From positions 81,410 to 145,409 of the forward strand of contig CAVSPC010000012.1 in NCBI GenBank assembly GCA_963729795.1: a stretch of DNA of 64,000 nt, read 5' to 3'. The notes under the pieces are model-generated. The model was given only the letters and a program-made list of their open reading frames with translations. It did no database searches and was not told where the DNA came from. Of this stretch, positions 35,359 through 43,756 are shown in pieces. This DNA comes from CAWBBA01 sp963729795. Its GTDB lineage: Bacteria > Desulfobacterota > Desulfomonilia > Desulfomonilales > Desulfomonilaceae. Made by a program: the position numbers and the translations under genes. Positions within the stretch are counted from its first letter, which is position 1; each line of letters opens with the position of its first letter.

Positions 35359-36240
35359 TCATTTAAACTTTGATCGCTTGATCTGTTGAAGGACCATGCC
35401 GATTTTGTCTTCCCATCCAAAGGGGAGGATATGAACCCCTGCGCAAATTCCCCTGAGTTGCTCTACTGTTTCGAGCATAATTTGGGCCGATTCGTCGAAT
35501 TTTACGGGTGCTCTTTCAATCCGTTCTATTATGCGGTCGGGTATGTTCAATCCCCCTACTCTTTTCAACATACGTGCAGCCATGCCGGAATGGAGCATAA
35601 GCAATTCGGCTATGATCGGAACCCCCATGGGGTCCACCCGTTTTACGAATCCGGCAAATTGATCGACATCGAAGACTGGCGTGGTGAGAAAATATCTTGT
35701 GCCCTGCTCCACCAGTCTCTCCATTTCGCGCAGTTCCAGGTCCGGACAGTTTCCGCCAAAACAAGCTTCCACCCCTGACCCTATGAAGAAGCCCTTTTCA
35801 CCATCGAGCTCTTTGCCATGCACATCGATCCCTTTCTTCAGAGAATCGATTACGGAAAAGAACTTGCCCAGATCCACGTGAAAGAACATCATCTCCTGCA
35901 GCGAGTCACCCGTTATGCGATAATCGTCTGTAAAGACCAGAAGGTTCTCCACCCCAGCCGACGAGGCCTGGATCAATGATTCCTGGATTTCCAGGCGATT
36001 GCGATCGCGAGTTCCCACCTGGAATACGGGATCGAATTTCTTATCCCGGAGTAGTCGGCAAAGGGACAAGGAATCGCTAATGGCCGCGTCCGTAGCGAAA
36101 GGATGGAAACGAACGCCATCGACCCGCCCCCAAAGGTTGTAGATTTCCTCCAAGTAATCGTGAGGGGTCTTCCCGTGAGGAAGGTGGATCTCACACGTAA
36201 CGATAAACTTGTTTTCCTCCAAAACTTGCTTCAAGCTCAT
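35359..36240 (-). CDS. second, divergent MetF-family protein
   Basis: A 293-residue TIM-barrel protein with MetF landmarks (FIVTCEIHLPHGKT, VFQVGTRDRNRLEIQESL, LLVFTDDYRITGDSL) but low similarity to the MetF at 27310. Between residues about 155 and 175 it has FFIGSGVEACFGGNCPD, with two cysteines absent from the other copy. It may be a second methylene-THF reductase, a structural partner, or an enzyme for another C1-folate or pterin substrate. A good GGGGAG site precedes the start. It lies 30 bases after the response-regulator gene and 142 bases before the NuoG-like start, so it is within the operon. Function beyond the family level is open. Confidence 0.82.
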   Translation of the reverse strand: MSLKQVLEENKFIVTCEIHLPHGKTPHDYLEEIYNLWGRVDGVRFHPFATDAAISDSLSLCRLLRDKKFDPVFQVGTRDRNRLEIQESLIQASSAGVENLLVFTDDYRITGDSLQEMMFFHVDLGKFFSVIDSLKKGIDVHGKELDGEKGFFIGSGVEACFGGNCPDLELREMERLVEQGTRYFLTTPVFDVDQFAGFVKRVDPMGVPIIAELLMLHSGMAARMLKRVGGLNIPDRIIERIERAPVKFDESAQIMLETVEQLRGICAGVHILPFGWEDKIGMVLQQIKRSKFK

Positions 36241-36270
36241 GGCGTCACTCCCCTCTGAAGTGGCAAATGA

Positions 36271-36843
36271 TCACTGGGCGAGGCCCAGGAGACTCGCCAC
36301 TTCCTTCTTCAGCTTCTCAAGGGGCAAGGGCTTTGAAAAGCAGACATCAGCGCCGTACTTTTTCATTTTTTCGTGATTCTCCTCGTCCAGGTAGGCTGAC
36401 AGTACAATGATTTTCATGTGGCACGTGGCAGGGTCCTGCTTCACCCTTTTGCACACCTCGTATCCGTCAATGTCAGGCATCATTATGTCAAGGATGAGAA
36501 GATCAGGCTTGAAATGGCTCATCTGAATTCCGGCTTCGAAACCGTCAGCCGCTGATATGATCTCGTAATCGTTGGGCTCCTCCTCCATAGAACGGACTAT
36601 TGTCTCCACTATCAATCTGTCGTCGTCAATTACTAGGATCTTCTTGCGGTCCGTTTCGTGAGCTTCCGCGGAGACAGGCATACCCATACGCCGAAGGAAG
36701 ACATCCAAATCCTCTTTTCTGACCCGTCGATGCCCACCAACCGTTCGAAACGCTTTGATGTGGCCTTCGTCTATCCAATTGCAAATCGTCTTGGGCGAAA
36801 CGCTGCAATATTTACTCGCCTGATAAACGGTTAGTACGTCCAT
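36271..36843 (-). CDS. response regulator with N-terminal MerR/excisionase-type HTH
   Basis: A protein of about 190 residues with the unusual order DNA-binding domain first, receiver second. Residues 1-52 (VYQASKYCSVSPKTICNWIDEGHI, then RTVGGHRRVRKEDL) are a BldC/excisionase-like winged helix; residues about 68-190 are a receiver with the acidic pair IDDD, phospho-acceptor Asp in LILDIMMPD, the Ser of VLSAY and Lys of FSKPL. The start at 36843 has GGGGGAGG upstream, and a sigma-54-like promoter lies 68 bases further up. As first gene of the operon, with a kinase as last gene, it probably autoregulates the redox system. It has no AAA+ domain, so it is not itself a sigma-54 activator. Confidence 0.88.
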   Translation of the reverse strand: MDVLTVYQASKYCSVSPKTICNWIDEGHIKAFRTVGGHRRVRKEDLDVFLRRMGMPVSAEAHETDRKKILVIDDDRLIVETIVRSMEEEPNDYEIISAADGFEAGIQMSHFKPDLLILDIMMPDIDGYEVCKRVKQDPATCHMKIIVLSAYLDEENHEKMKKYGADVCFSKPLPLEKLKKEVASLLGLAQ

Positions 36844-36910
36844 GGCACGACCTCCCCCGGAGCAAGCGGATCGATTCCGCTTATTTCCACTATTACCGTT
36901 TTTACTAATT

Positions 36911-36926
36911 TGCATTTGTCATGCCA
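36911..36926 (-). promoter_or_regulatory. sigma-54-like promoter of the response regulator/MetFV operon
   Basis: On the minus strand TGGCAT-GACAA-ATGCA has the invariant GG and GC at the correct distance and departs from consensus at only two positions. It shares the unusual ATGCA -12 element with the promoter at 14949. It lies 68 bases upstream of the response-regulator start. Confidence 0.52.
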
Positions 36927-37116
36927 AATATTCGGCAGGGAGGAAGTCTCGATTGCAGGCCGCAAGCAGGCAGAATTAGGGCGTGCCAATCAATACGCAT
37001 CAGCAAGTGAGGCGAATGTCAGTATCTTTTACAGATTGTAAAAATCTCAGCGAAATGGTTTTCGGCGCGAAAAGAATAAAGCCATGTTCCATGCACTCGT
37101 ATTTTCGTTTCTTTCG

Positions 37117-37641
37117 TCACTTACCGGATGCAAACCTGGAGATGGTATTGACAATATTGCCCACAAGTTTCAATTCCTTTTCTCCCTGTAATTTGTTGGC
37201 AGAATCGAACTTCAGAGCACCTACTGGACAAACACGCACGCAGGCAGGTTCCAAGCCGGCTTCTACCCTTTCTTTGCACAGACCGCATTTCTGGATCTTT
37301 TCCTCTTGGTCGTATCTGGGAACTCCGAAGGGACATGCCAGAGCGCAGCTATGGCACCCGATGCACAGTTCCTTGTTGACTGTGACCCCACAGCCTCTGT
37401 CATCCCGAGCTATGGCGCCAGTTGGACAGCCCATCACGCAAGGACTATCCTGACAGTGCATGCAGGAGGCTGAAACGTACTGAATGGTCGCACTAGGGAA
37501 CTCTCCCCCCTCAATCCGGTAAATCCTTCTAAGGGCAGGCTGACCGTTTTCAGGAAAGATATCGTTCTGATCCATGCAGGCCACTGCACATGCGCCACAT
37601 CCGGAGCAAAGATCTACATCTAGAAATATCGCCTTATTCAT
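37117..37641 (-). CDS. 4Fe-4S dicluster ferredoxin subunit (DmsB/HycB-like)
   Basis: A 174-residue protein with four cysteine groups: CSGCGACAVAC, CMHCQDSPCVMGCP, CIGCHSCALACP and CGLCKERVEAGLEPACVRVCP. This is the pattern of electron-transfer beta subunits of molybdopterin oxidoreductases, predicted to hold four 4Fe-4S clusters. No signal peptide is present, so the complex is cytoplasmic. It lies 16 bases after the catalytic subunit gene and ends the three-gene operon. Its partner is clear from position; the final electron acceptor is not. Confidence 0.9.
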   Translation of the reverse strand: MNKAIFLDVDLCSGCGACAVACMDQNDIFPENGQPALRRIYRIEGGEFPSATIQYVSASCMHCQDSPCVMGCPTGAIARDDRGCGVTVNKELCIGCHSCALACPFGVPRYDQEEKIQKCGLCKERVEAGLEPACVRVCPVGALKFDSANKLQGEKELKLVGNIVNTISRFASGK

Positions 37642-37657
37642 CGCTTAATCCCCTTCC

Positions 37658-39805
37658 TCAAACTTTCTCAACCTTGCACAGAGCAGACTTGAAACCCGGG
37701 AAGCCGGAAAGTGGGTCCAGGTAATCGCCTTCGAGGAGCAAATTAACATCGGCCTTTTCATGCCCGTGGTAAATATGGATTACTCCCGGCTGAACCATTT
37801 GGGTAAGATTGGCCTTGACGACAATGGAATCTTTGGGTGTAGAGATGCGAATAGCCTCGTCCTTCTTGATGCCCAGCCGAGCTGCGTCGGCAGGGTTCAT
37901 GTCCGCAGCCGGATGGTTCGGCCTCAGGCTGTTCGTCCAGGTGAGACGGAAGGTTCTGGTGTGTACGAACATGGGCAGTCTCGAACCCGTGTTGAGAATG
38001 AATGGGAATTCGAGTGCCAACTCCGGTGTGGACTCTCTGCTGTATTTTGGGGGTGTGTAGACCGGGAGAGGTTCAAAGCCAAGCTTTCCTTCATATTTCT
38101 CAAGAACCCCGGATTTGAATTCCATCTTCCCGGAGGGTGTCCTGAAGCCCTGTTTTATGTATTTCTTTTCCGGCGGTTTTTTCGGGTTTGGCACGAACAT
38201 TCCGGCTGCATGCTTTTTCAGTTCAGCTACAGATATACCGCTGGGCTCAAGTATCCAGTCCACGCTTGGCTCATAGCCGGCCTTGAAGAGCGGATCGTCC
38301 AAGCCCAATCTCGCGGCCAGTTCAAATATGATCTCAACGTCGGAACGCGAATCATAAAGCGGCGCGATGGCCGGCTGGGTAAAAATAATGTAACCCATAG
38401 GGTAACAGCGGAGTTCGCTGCGTTCCACCGAGGTGCAGGCCGGCAGCACAAGGTCGGCATATTTGCATGTGTCGGTCTTGAAAATATCCACGTTTACAAA
38501 CAGATCCAGTTTTTCTAGGCTTTCCAACACACCCTTGGGGTCAGGCCACATCCTGAAGTTCATGCCGAAGCCGATCAAGGCTTTGAGCGGGTAAGGCTCA
38601 CCAGATCGGATCTGGTCCGGAAGATGCATCGCCTGGGCTTCTTCATCGACCATTTCCATCCAGACTGGGAACCGATCTGTCCCGACTCTCGGGCGCATTT
38701 CGCTCCACGGTCTGCACTGCGTGAATTCACGCTCTCGTGTCGGGATTCGGCCGGGAATATGGATGAAGCTCGGAGGAACAACCAAGTTGCCACCCACGAC
38801 GTCATAATTTCCGGTGAGTCCGGCCAATGAAAAAACGGCCCGATAGTTCTGCACTCCGTTGGTATGGTGCACCACTGGAGAAGCGCTGGGCATTATTGCG
38901 GCCGGTTTTGAGGAAGCATACATCCGCGCTGCCCTAACAATCTTGTCGGCAGGCACTCCGGTGAGTTCTTCGCCTCTTACCGGGGTAAATTCCTGAACAT
39001 ACTCTTTATAGTCGTCGAAACCATAAGAATGGTGGGATACAAAATCCCGGTCGTAAAGGCTCTCGTTGACGATGACGTTAGCCATTGCCAAAGCCAGGGC
39101 TCCATCGGTCCCGGGCCTGACCGGCAGATGAATATCTGCAAGAGCTGTAGTTGGGGTCTGCCTCGGGTCCACGACTATAAGCTTCATCCCCCTGTTCTTG
39201 CCTTTCAGGATGGCCCTAGCATGGCCCGGATTTGTATGAAACGGGTTGGCGCTCCAGACCAGGAGACAGTCGGTATTGCCTATATCCGGCCCACCCGGCA
39301 GGCCGAAGGTGAGCTTCTGAGCCATAGCCATTGCCTGGAAGCAGGTACTGGATTCCGACATATAGTTAGGCGAGCCGAAAGAGTGGGCTAATCGCTTTAG
39401 ATACGGTCTGAAGTATTTTGTATAGCCTGCGAAGAAGACAACAGACTCCGGTCCGCTTTGCTTCTTGATTTCATTGAATTTGAGGGCAATGGTGTCCAGG
39501 GCTTCGCCCCAGGATATAGGCGCGAATTTTCCGGACCCCCTGGCCCCGGTCCGTTTCAGGGGTGTCTTCAAGCGATCTTCGCTGTACACATATTGTCTTT
39601 GCGCAGCTCCTTTAGGACATAGTGTGCCAACGCTGTAGGGGTTTTCTTTGGTCCCTTCTACCTTGATAATTCGCCCGTCCTTTACGTACAAGTCCAGGCC
39701 GCACTGGGTTAGGGGATCGCAGATGGCGCAGATGGATTTCCTTACCTCTATACCCGTTTCAGGGCCGGGGATTTTTCCTCGTAACAGACTATGAAGATCC
39801 GTCAT
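37658..39805 (-). CDS. molybdopterin (Mo/W-bisPGD) oxidoreductase catalytic subunit
   Basis: A 715-residue DMSO-reductase-family enzyme. The N-terminal cluster motif is CAICDPLTQC ... LCPKG. Molybdopterin-binding stretches (LLVWSANPFHTNPGHARA, VVDPRQTPTTALADIHLPVRPGTDGALALA) and a C-terminal cofactor-closing domain (FILNTGSRLPMFVHTRTF, NPADAARLGI) follow. A possible metal-ligand cysteine is in SESSTCFQAMAMA, near residue 155. No twin-arginine leader is present, so it works in the cytoplasm. It overlaps the FAD oxidoreductase gene upstream by four bases. It is not obviously formate dehydrogenase or nitrate reductase; acetylene-hydratase-like or aromatic-acid-related enzymes are alternatives. 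Substrate unknown. Confidence 0.88.
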   Translation of the reverse strand: MTDLHSLLRGKIPGPETGIEVRKSICAICDPLTQCGLDLYVKDGRIIKVEGTKENPYSVGTLCPKGAAQRQYVYSEDRLKTPLKRTGARGSGKFAPISWGEALDTIALKFNEIKKQSGPESVVFFAGYTKYFRPYLKRLAHSFGSPNYMSESSTCFQAMAMAQKLTFGLPGGPDIGNTDCLLVWSANPFHTNPGHARAILKGKNRGMKLIVVDPRQTPTTALADIHLPVRPGTDGALALAMANVIVNESLYDRDFVSHHSYGFDDYKEYVQEFTPVRGEELTGVPADKIVRAARMYASSKPAAIMPSASPVVHHTNGVQNYRAVFSLAGLTGNYDVVGGNLVVPPSFIHIPGRIPTREREFTQCRPWSEMRPRVGTDRFPVWMEMVDEEAQAMHLPDQIRSGEPYPLKALIGFGMNFRMWPDPKGVLESLEKLDLFVNVDIFKTDTCKYADLVLPACTSVERSELRCYPMGYIIFTQPAIAPLYDSRSDVEIIFELAARLGLDDPLFKAGYEPSVDWILEPSGISVAELKKHAAGMFVPNPKKPPEKKYIKQGFRTPSGKMEFKSGVLEKYEGKLGFEPLPVYTPPKYSRESTPELALEFPFILNTGSRLPMFVHTRTFRLTWTNSLRPNHPAADMNPADAARLGIKKDEAIRISTPKDSIVVKANLTQMVQPGVIHIYHGHEKADVNLLLEGDYLDPLSGFPGFKSALCKVEKV

Positions 39806-41064
39806 GAATTCTGAACCTCCATTCGGATATTTTGCAACAAAAGGTTTTGAATAGCGGGCAGGGAACCGAACACCGACGGCTCGGATTGCCTCTGCCCTCT
39901 TATTAGCGCACTCTTGATAACTCCGGATTCCGCATAGCTATCAAGAAGGTTGGCTCCAACAAGAAGCCCACCTTTCCAGAAAAGCTGCCTGAAACTTTTT
40001 CCGTCATATTTTTGCTGGATACTGTCCCGGTCGTTCACATCGCCGATGCTCACAAAATCCATTCCCATAAAATGAGTAATCACACAGGGAATGTCTTCTC
40101 GAAAAGACTCATCTCCACCCGCCATGTTCCGTCCCGCGGTCCGCCCCTGGTATCGAGATTTCGCCCACAAGCCGATGATCTGTCCCCTCTGGCTAAGATC
40201 CATCCCCTGGGCCACATCTCCAGCAGCATAAAGCCCGGACACATTTGTTCTCATGTGATCGTCTACCAATATCCCTTTGTCAGCCGCAACTTGTTTTCGG
40301 TCTATAAAATCCACGTTAGCCCGAACTCCCGTGCACATCACCAAAAGGTCCGCTACTTCAGTTTCAGAGGTGTCTTTGAAATGGACCTTCACGGTCCGAG
40401 TAGTCTCTTCCACTTTCTCGACGCTGGCTCCGAATCGAAGCTCTATCCCTTTTTGGCTCAAACGTTTTTCGATTGCCTGGGCACAATCATTATGGGCGGC
40501 TAGAGGAAAGATGTGCTGCGCAAGATCGGCAAGACATACTTCCACTCCAGCTTCATAAAAGAGTTCCACCAGTTTTATCCCCACCATAGAAGCCCCCACG
40601 ACAAGTGCTTTCTCTGGCTTCGCCGCGAGGGCCTCCCTTAACCGGATTGCATCGTCCACCGTCCTCAGTGTGTAGACCTTGTCTGAATTCATCCCTTCAA
40701 CTGGAGGCACCAGCGGAGCAGCGCCGGTGCTTACAAGGCACTTATCGTAATTGAGCGCTAATCCAGATTCACAGGTCACTAACTTTTTCTCGGCGTCAAG
40801 AGCTACGACCGGTGATCCAGCGATCACATTCACATCGTACTTCTGATAGAATCCCCCGTTCGCATCATAGGGAAACAGCTTATCAAAGCCGATCTTGCCC
40901 GCCACATAATAAGTAGTAAGCATCGGGTTGGCTACAGGCCATTTGTTGTTCGTGACGAGCCGAATCTTTCCGTCGTGACCACTCTGGCGCAAAGCAATTA
41001 TGCATTCCGCAGCAGCGCATCCATTGCCGACTACAACTATGTCTTCTTTCCTGCCGGGCCTCAT
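39802..41064 (-). CDS. FAD-dependent pyridine-nucleotide oxidoreductase
   Basis: A 420-residue protein with two dinucleotide folds: IVVVGNGCAAAECIIAL at the N-terminus for FAD and ALVVGASMVGIKLVELF near residue 155 for NAD(P)H, then GLYAAGDVAQG closing the FAD domain. It belongs to the NADH-oxidase/nitrite-reductase-type family without redox-active disulfide. As the first gene of an operon with the molybdopterin enzyme and ferredoxin it could bring electrons from or to NAD(P)H. The first motif is GNGCAA rather than GxGxxG, a modest variation. Start ATG has a weak purine-rich site upstream. Confidence 0.88.
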   Translation of the reverse strand: MRPGRKEDIVVVGNGCAAAECIIALRQSGHDGKIRLVTNNKWPVANPMLTTYYVAGKIGFDKLFPYDANGGFYQKYDVNVIAGSPVVALDAEKKLVTCESGLALNYDKCLVSTGAAPLVPPVEGMNSDKVYTLRTVDDAIRLREALAAKPEKALVVGASMVGIKLVELFYEAGVEVCLADLAQHIFPLAAHNDCAQAIEKRLSQKGIELRFGASVEKVEETTRTVKVHFKDTSETEVADLLVMCTGVRANVDFIDRKQVAADKGILVDDHMRTNVSGLYAAGDVAQGMDLSQRGQIIGLWAKSRYQGRTAGRNMAGGDESFREDIPCVITHFMGMDFVSIGDVNDRDSIQQKYDGKSFRQLFWKGGLLVGANLLDSYAESGVIKSALIRGQRQSEPSVFGSLPAIQNLLLQNIRMEVQNS

Positions 41065-41697
41065 CAGCGGTTTGCTCTTCCCCTTTGCCTCTGCCGTGAG
41101 ATTAGAAGTTGCGAAATTAACCGTGCGTACCGACGGTTCCCCGGATCGCCGCCGGGCACGTAAGTGACGCGATATTCGGATTCTACATTCTCTGCAACGG
41201 CTTATCCCTCATGTCGAGCTTCTTTTGTGCCGAGGTCGTCATTCATTTTATCATTGAAGCTGAATTCTTCAGTAGAAAAACAAAGGACTGCACGATCTTT
41301 CAGGTAACTACTTTAAATGATGCATGAAATTAAGTGACACTGAGGCCGGCCAGACGGCCGGGAGACAAGAGGGGCGACCGTTTCCGTGTCGCGGCTCCAA
41401 TCGAGAGCGAACCAGAGCATTCGACATTCTGGATTGACGGCAAATGAAAAGTTATTGGCGGATTCACTTGAGGTGTGATACCTGTCAGAAACAGCATAAA
41501 ACAGGCTATTTCAGCAATGTGATAACCCTGCCGCCCTGGGCTCTCATGAGCGACCATCCGGCAGCATTTTCAGTGTCGGGGAGAGCGTCCCACATCCGGA
41601 TTTCCGGGGACATGCACCGCCGAATCAGCACGACCTGGGCATGGTTTGGGTTGATCGATAACTCCTCCACCAAAAGTCAGAGGTGTTGGCGGAACAA
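41065..41697. other. intergenic region upstream of the molybdopterin operon
   Basis: No convincing gene is found; frames here lack ribosome binding sites or family signatures. It must contain the promoter of the minus-strand operon (a sigma-54-like candidate is listed) and that of the plus-strand methyltransferase-family gene. No large repeat was seen. Confidence 0.45.
41217..41232 (-). promoter_or_regulatory. weak sigma-54-like element upstream of the FAD/molybdopterin operon
   Basis: CGGCAC-AAAAG-AAGCT on the minus strand keeps the GG and GC of a -24/-12 promoter at the correct spacing but departs from consensus elsewhere. It lies about 150 bases before the FAD oxidoreductase start. It is weaker than the elements at 14949 and 36911 and may be chance. 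Confidence 0.28.
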
Positions 41698-42155
41698 ATG
41701 ACTCTTCAGACTCTTCTTACATCCCTGGGCACAACTTGCCTTTATCTGCTCCTTGCAATTTGGGGCTGGGGGAACTTTCAGGGATTCTTTTCTCATCCCG
41801 CGCGGATAGGTTTCGTCATTGTCACAATAGGGCTCGCTGTGGCTGCCTGCTTTACGGAAAGCAGCGGTTTCAGTTCCGGTCGCCGAGAAATGACCTCAAA
41901 CCGATGGGTCATCGTTGCGCTTATTGTCTTGTCGCTCGCCATCAGTTGGCTTGCCCCTCACGCTGACCGCCGCAATTGGTGGACCATAGACGGGGACGCT
42001 GCACGATACACTGGCCTGGCACTTTACCTTCTGGGCGGTGTGGTCCGATTGATTCCCGTGTTTGAATTGAAAAACCGTTTCAGCGCTTTCGTAGCCGTTC
42101 AGGAGGGCCACCAGCTCAAAACAGATGGAATGTACAGGTTCGTGCGTCACCCTAG
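41698..42155 (+). pseudogene. isoprenylcysteine carboxylmethyltransferase-family protein, 5' part, split by IS
   Basis: Five to six hydrophobic segments (LLTSLGTTCLYLLLAIWGW, FVIVTIGLAVAACF, WVIVALIVLSLAISWLA) lead to YRFVRHP at 42152, where an insertion sequence begins. The remainder of the gene resumes at 43757. Removing the element and one CTAG copy gives FVRHPSYAGLL, the exact RHPxYxG signature of the ICMT/PEMT membrane methyltransferase family. The start is probably ATG 41698; a GTG at 41683 is possible. The gene reads into the element as far as 42240 before stopping, so any product lacks the C-terminal catalytic region. The intact family methylates lipid or thiol substrates at the membrane. 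Confidence 0.82.
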
Positions 42156-43752
42156 GAGCCTGTCGCGTAACGGGCTTGATTTTGTCGGGTTAGCTGGTAC
42201 ATTTTTCCGGTTTGTTACAAGTCGAGTAATTCCTCGGTGAAACTCCTGCGTGAAGGGGAAAGAATGGGCGGTTTGCCTGGCAAAAGGGCAAAATTTGGGT
42301 CTTTTGGGTCTCTTTTATCTCCAGACGTACATACCTCTCCCTTGCTCTCCCCGGAGGTGATTCCAAAGCTTGAGGATGTTGTGAGTGGTACATATCAGAT
42401 CCCATTCGGCCTTTACCTTATCAAGCCCTCTCAGGAGAAAGCCCCTGATACCTCTGGCCTGTTTGATCTGCCCGAAGACAGCTTCCACACTCTCCTTGCG
42501 TTTCGAGTAGGTCTTCTTCCCCGCCTTTGTCTTGAGCTTGCGCAGCATCCTGTGTACAACGGATGTACCGTCGGGAATGCGACCACGAGGCGACACCTGG
42601 GGCGGATCGCCGTGTTTGATGCGGTCCCGAGGCACAAAGGGTTCGATGAAGCTCTTTGTCAAGGATTCCACGTTGTCTTCACTGAAATAACCGGCGTCCG
42701 CGAGTACCCGGTCGGGAATCTCTCCCAGATTTTCCTCTATCTGTTCCACCATGGGAACCAATTGCTGTTTGTCATTGGCTGCCTGTGTTACATCTTGAGC
42801 CACGATCACCTGAGACGCACAGTCTACGGCCATCTGGCCGTTGTACCCTTGCACGAATGCCTTGGTGGCGCCGTCGAGCATGATACGACTCTCAGGATCA
42901 GTGAAGTTCCACTGCTTCTTCGGGGCCGGGATACCGGAAGGCTTTTGGGAAGACCCCGATCCACCGGACGCTGGGGGCTTACCATCCTTATCCCGCTTGT
43001 CCGCCTCAACGGCCTCTTGGCGGGCCTGGTCCTCAAGAGCCTGTTTAGCATGGCGAATCTTCTCAAGACGAGCTTGCTTCAATCTCAGCTCTTTGGGAAG
43101 CTCATCGCCCCTTTTTCCTTTCCCGTATTTCTTGTCCTCCTTCTCATCAAGGGCCTGTGCCCCGGCAAGAAGGCGATCCACCTCGGCCACGAGCTCCCTC
43201 TCTCTCGTGAGCATGCGATCATAACTCATTGCTTTATGCCTGGAGGCATCCGCCTTCAGTTTCGTGCCGTCCAAGGCCACATGACCGAGCTTTATCAACC
43301 CCGATTCTTTGCAAATTTCCAAGACTTGGACAAACAGCCTCGAAATCTGACGCAAGTGGCGCTTCCTGAAGTCCGAGATCCTGCTGTGATCCGGATGCAT
43401 GTCACAAGACAGGACTCTGAAGGCAATATCTTCATACGTCTTCTGCTCGATACGCCGCGAACTCCGGATTCCGACGCAGTATCCGTAAAACAGGAGCTTC
43501 ACCATCATGGCCGGATGGTAGGCCGGGTGCCCGCCCTCAAGATGGTGATACCTCTCTGTTATCTCGCTCAGATCCAAGGTGTCCACCACATCGCTGATGA
43601 ACAGCGCAAGGTGGTCCTCCGGCAACCACTTCCGCAGATCAGGTGGAAGCAACAATGGCTTTTCGGGCTCGTAGGGCAAAAAACGATGGTCTCTCATGCA
43701 GGCCGCTCATATCGCACCTGAGGAAAAATGTGAAGCGTTAAGCGACAGGCTC
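42156..43752. mobile_element. IS1182-like insertion sequence, 1597 bp, CTAG target duplication
   Basis: Ends are inverted repeats: GAGCCTGTCGCGTAACG at the left and GAGCCTGTCGCTTAACG, inverted, at the right (one mismatch in 17). Direct CTAG copies at 42152-42155 and 43753-43756 are the target duplication. It carries one full transposase on the minus strand and interrupts a membrane methyltransferase gene whose frame is exactly restored by excision. A related element is at 49160-50855. Confidence 0.9.
42315..43697 (-). CDS. IS1182-family DDE transposase
   Basis: A 460-residue transposase with the IS1182 N-terminal helical domain (LPPDLRKWLPEDHLALFISD) and a DDE catalytic core: first Asp in HVALDGTKLKADASRHK, second Asp in LADAGYFSEDN, and Glu in SVEAVFGQIKQARGIRGFLLRGL. 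A lysine-rich linker (KYGKGKRGDELPKELRLKQ) lies between. The frame is unbroken, so the element may still be active. It is transcribed opposite to the gene it interrupts. Only a weak ribosome binding site precedes the ATG. Confidence 0.92.
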   Translation of the reverse strand: MRDHRFLPYEPEKPLLLPPDLRKWLPEDHLALFISDVVDTLDLSEITERYHHLEGGHPAYHPAMMVKLLFYGYCVGIRSSRRIEQKTYEDIAFRVLSCDMHPDHSRISDFRKRHLRQISRLFVQVLEICKESGLIKLGHVALDGTKLKADASRHKAMSYDRMLTRERELVAEVDRLLAGAQALDEKEDKKYGKGKRGDELPKELRLKQARLEKIRHAKQALEDQARQEAVEADKRDKDGKPPASGGSGSSQKPSGIPAPKKQWNFTDPESRIMLDGATKAFVQGYNGQMAVDCASQVIVAQDVTQAANDKQQLVPMVEQIEENLGEIPDRVLADAGYFSEDNVESLTKSFIEPFVPRDRIKHGDPPQVSPRGRIPDGTSVVHRMLRKLKTKAGKKTYSKRKESVEAVFGQIKQARGIRGFLLRGLDKVKAEWDLICTTHNILKLWNHLRGEQGRGMYVWR

Positions 43753-43756
43753 CTAG

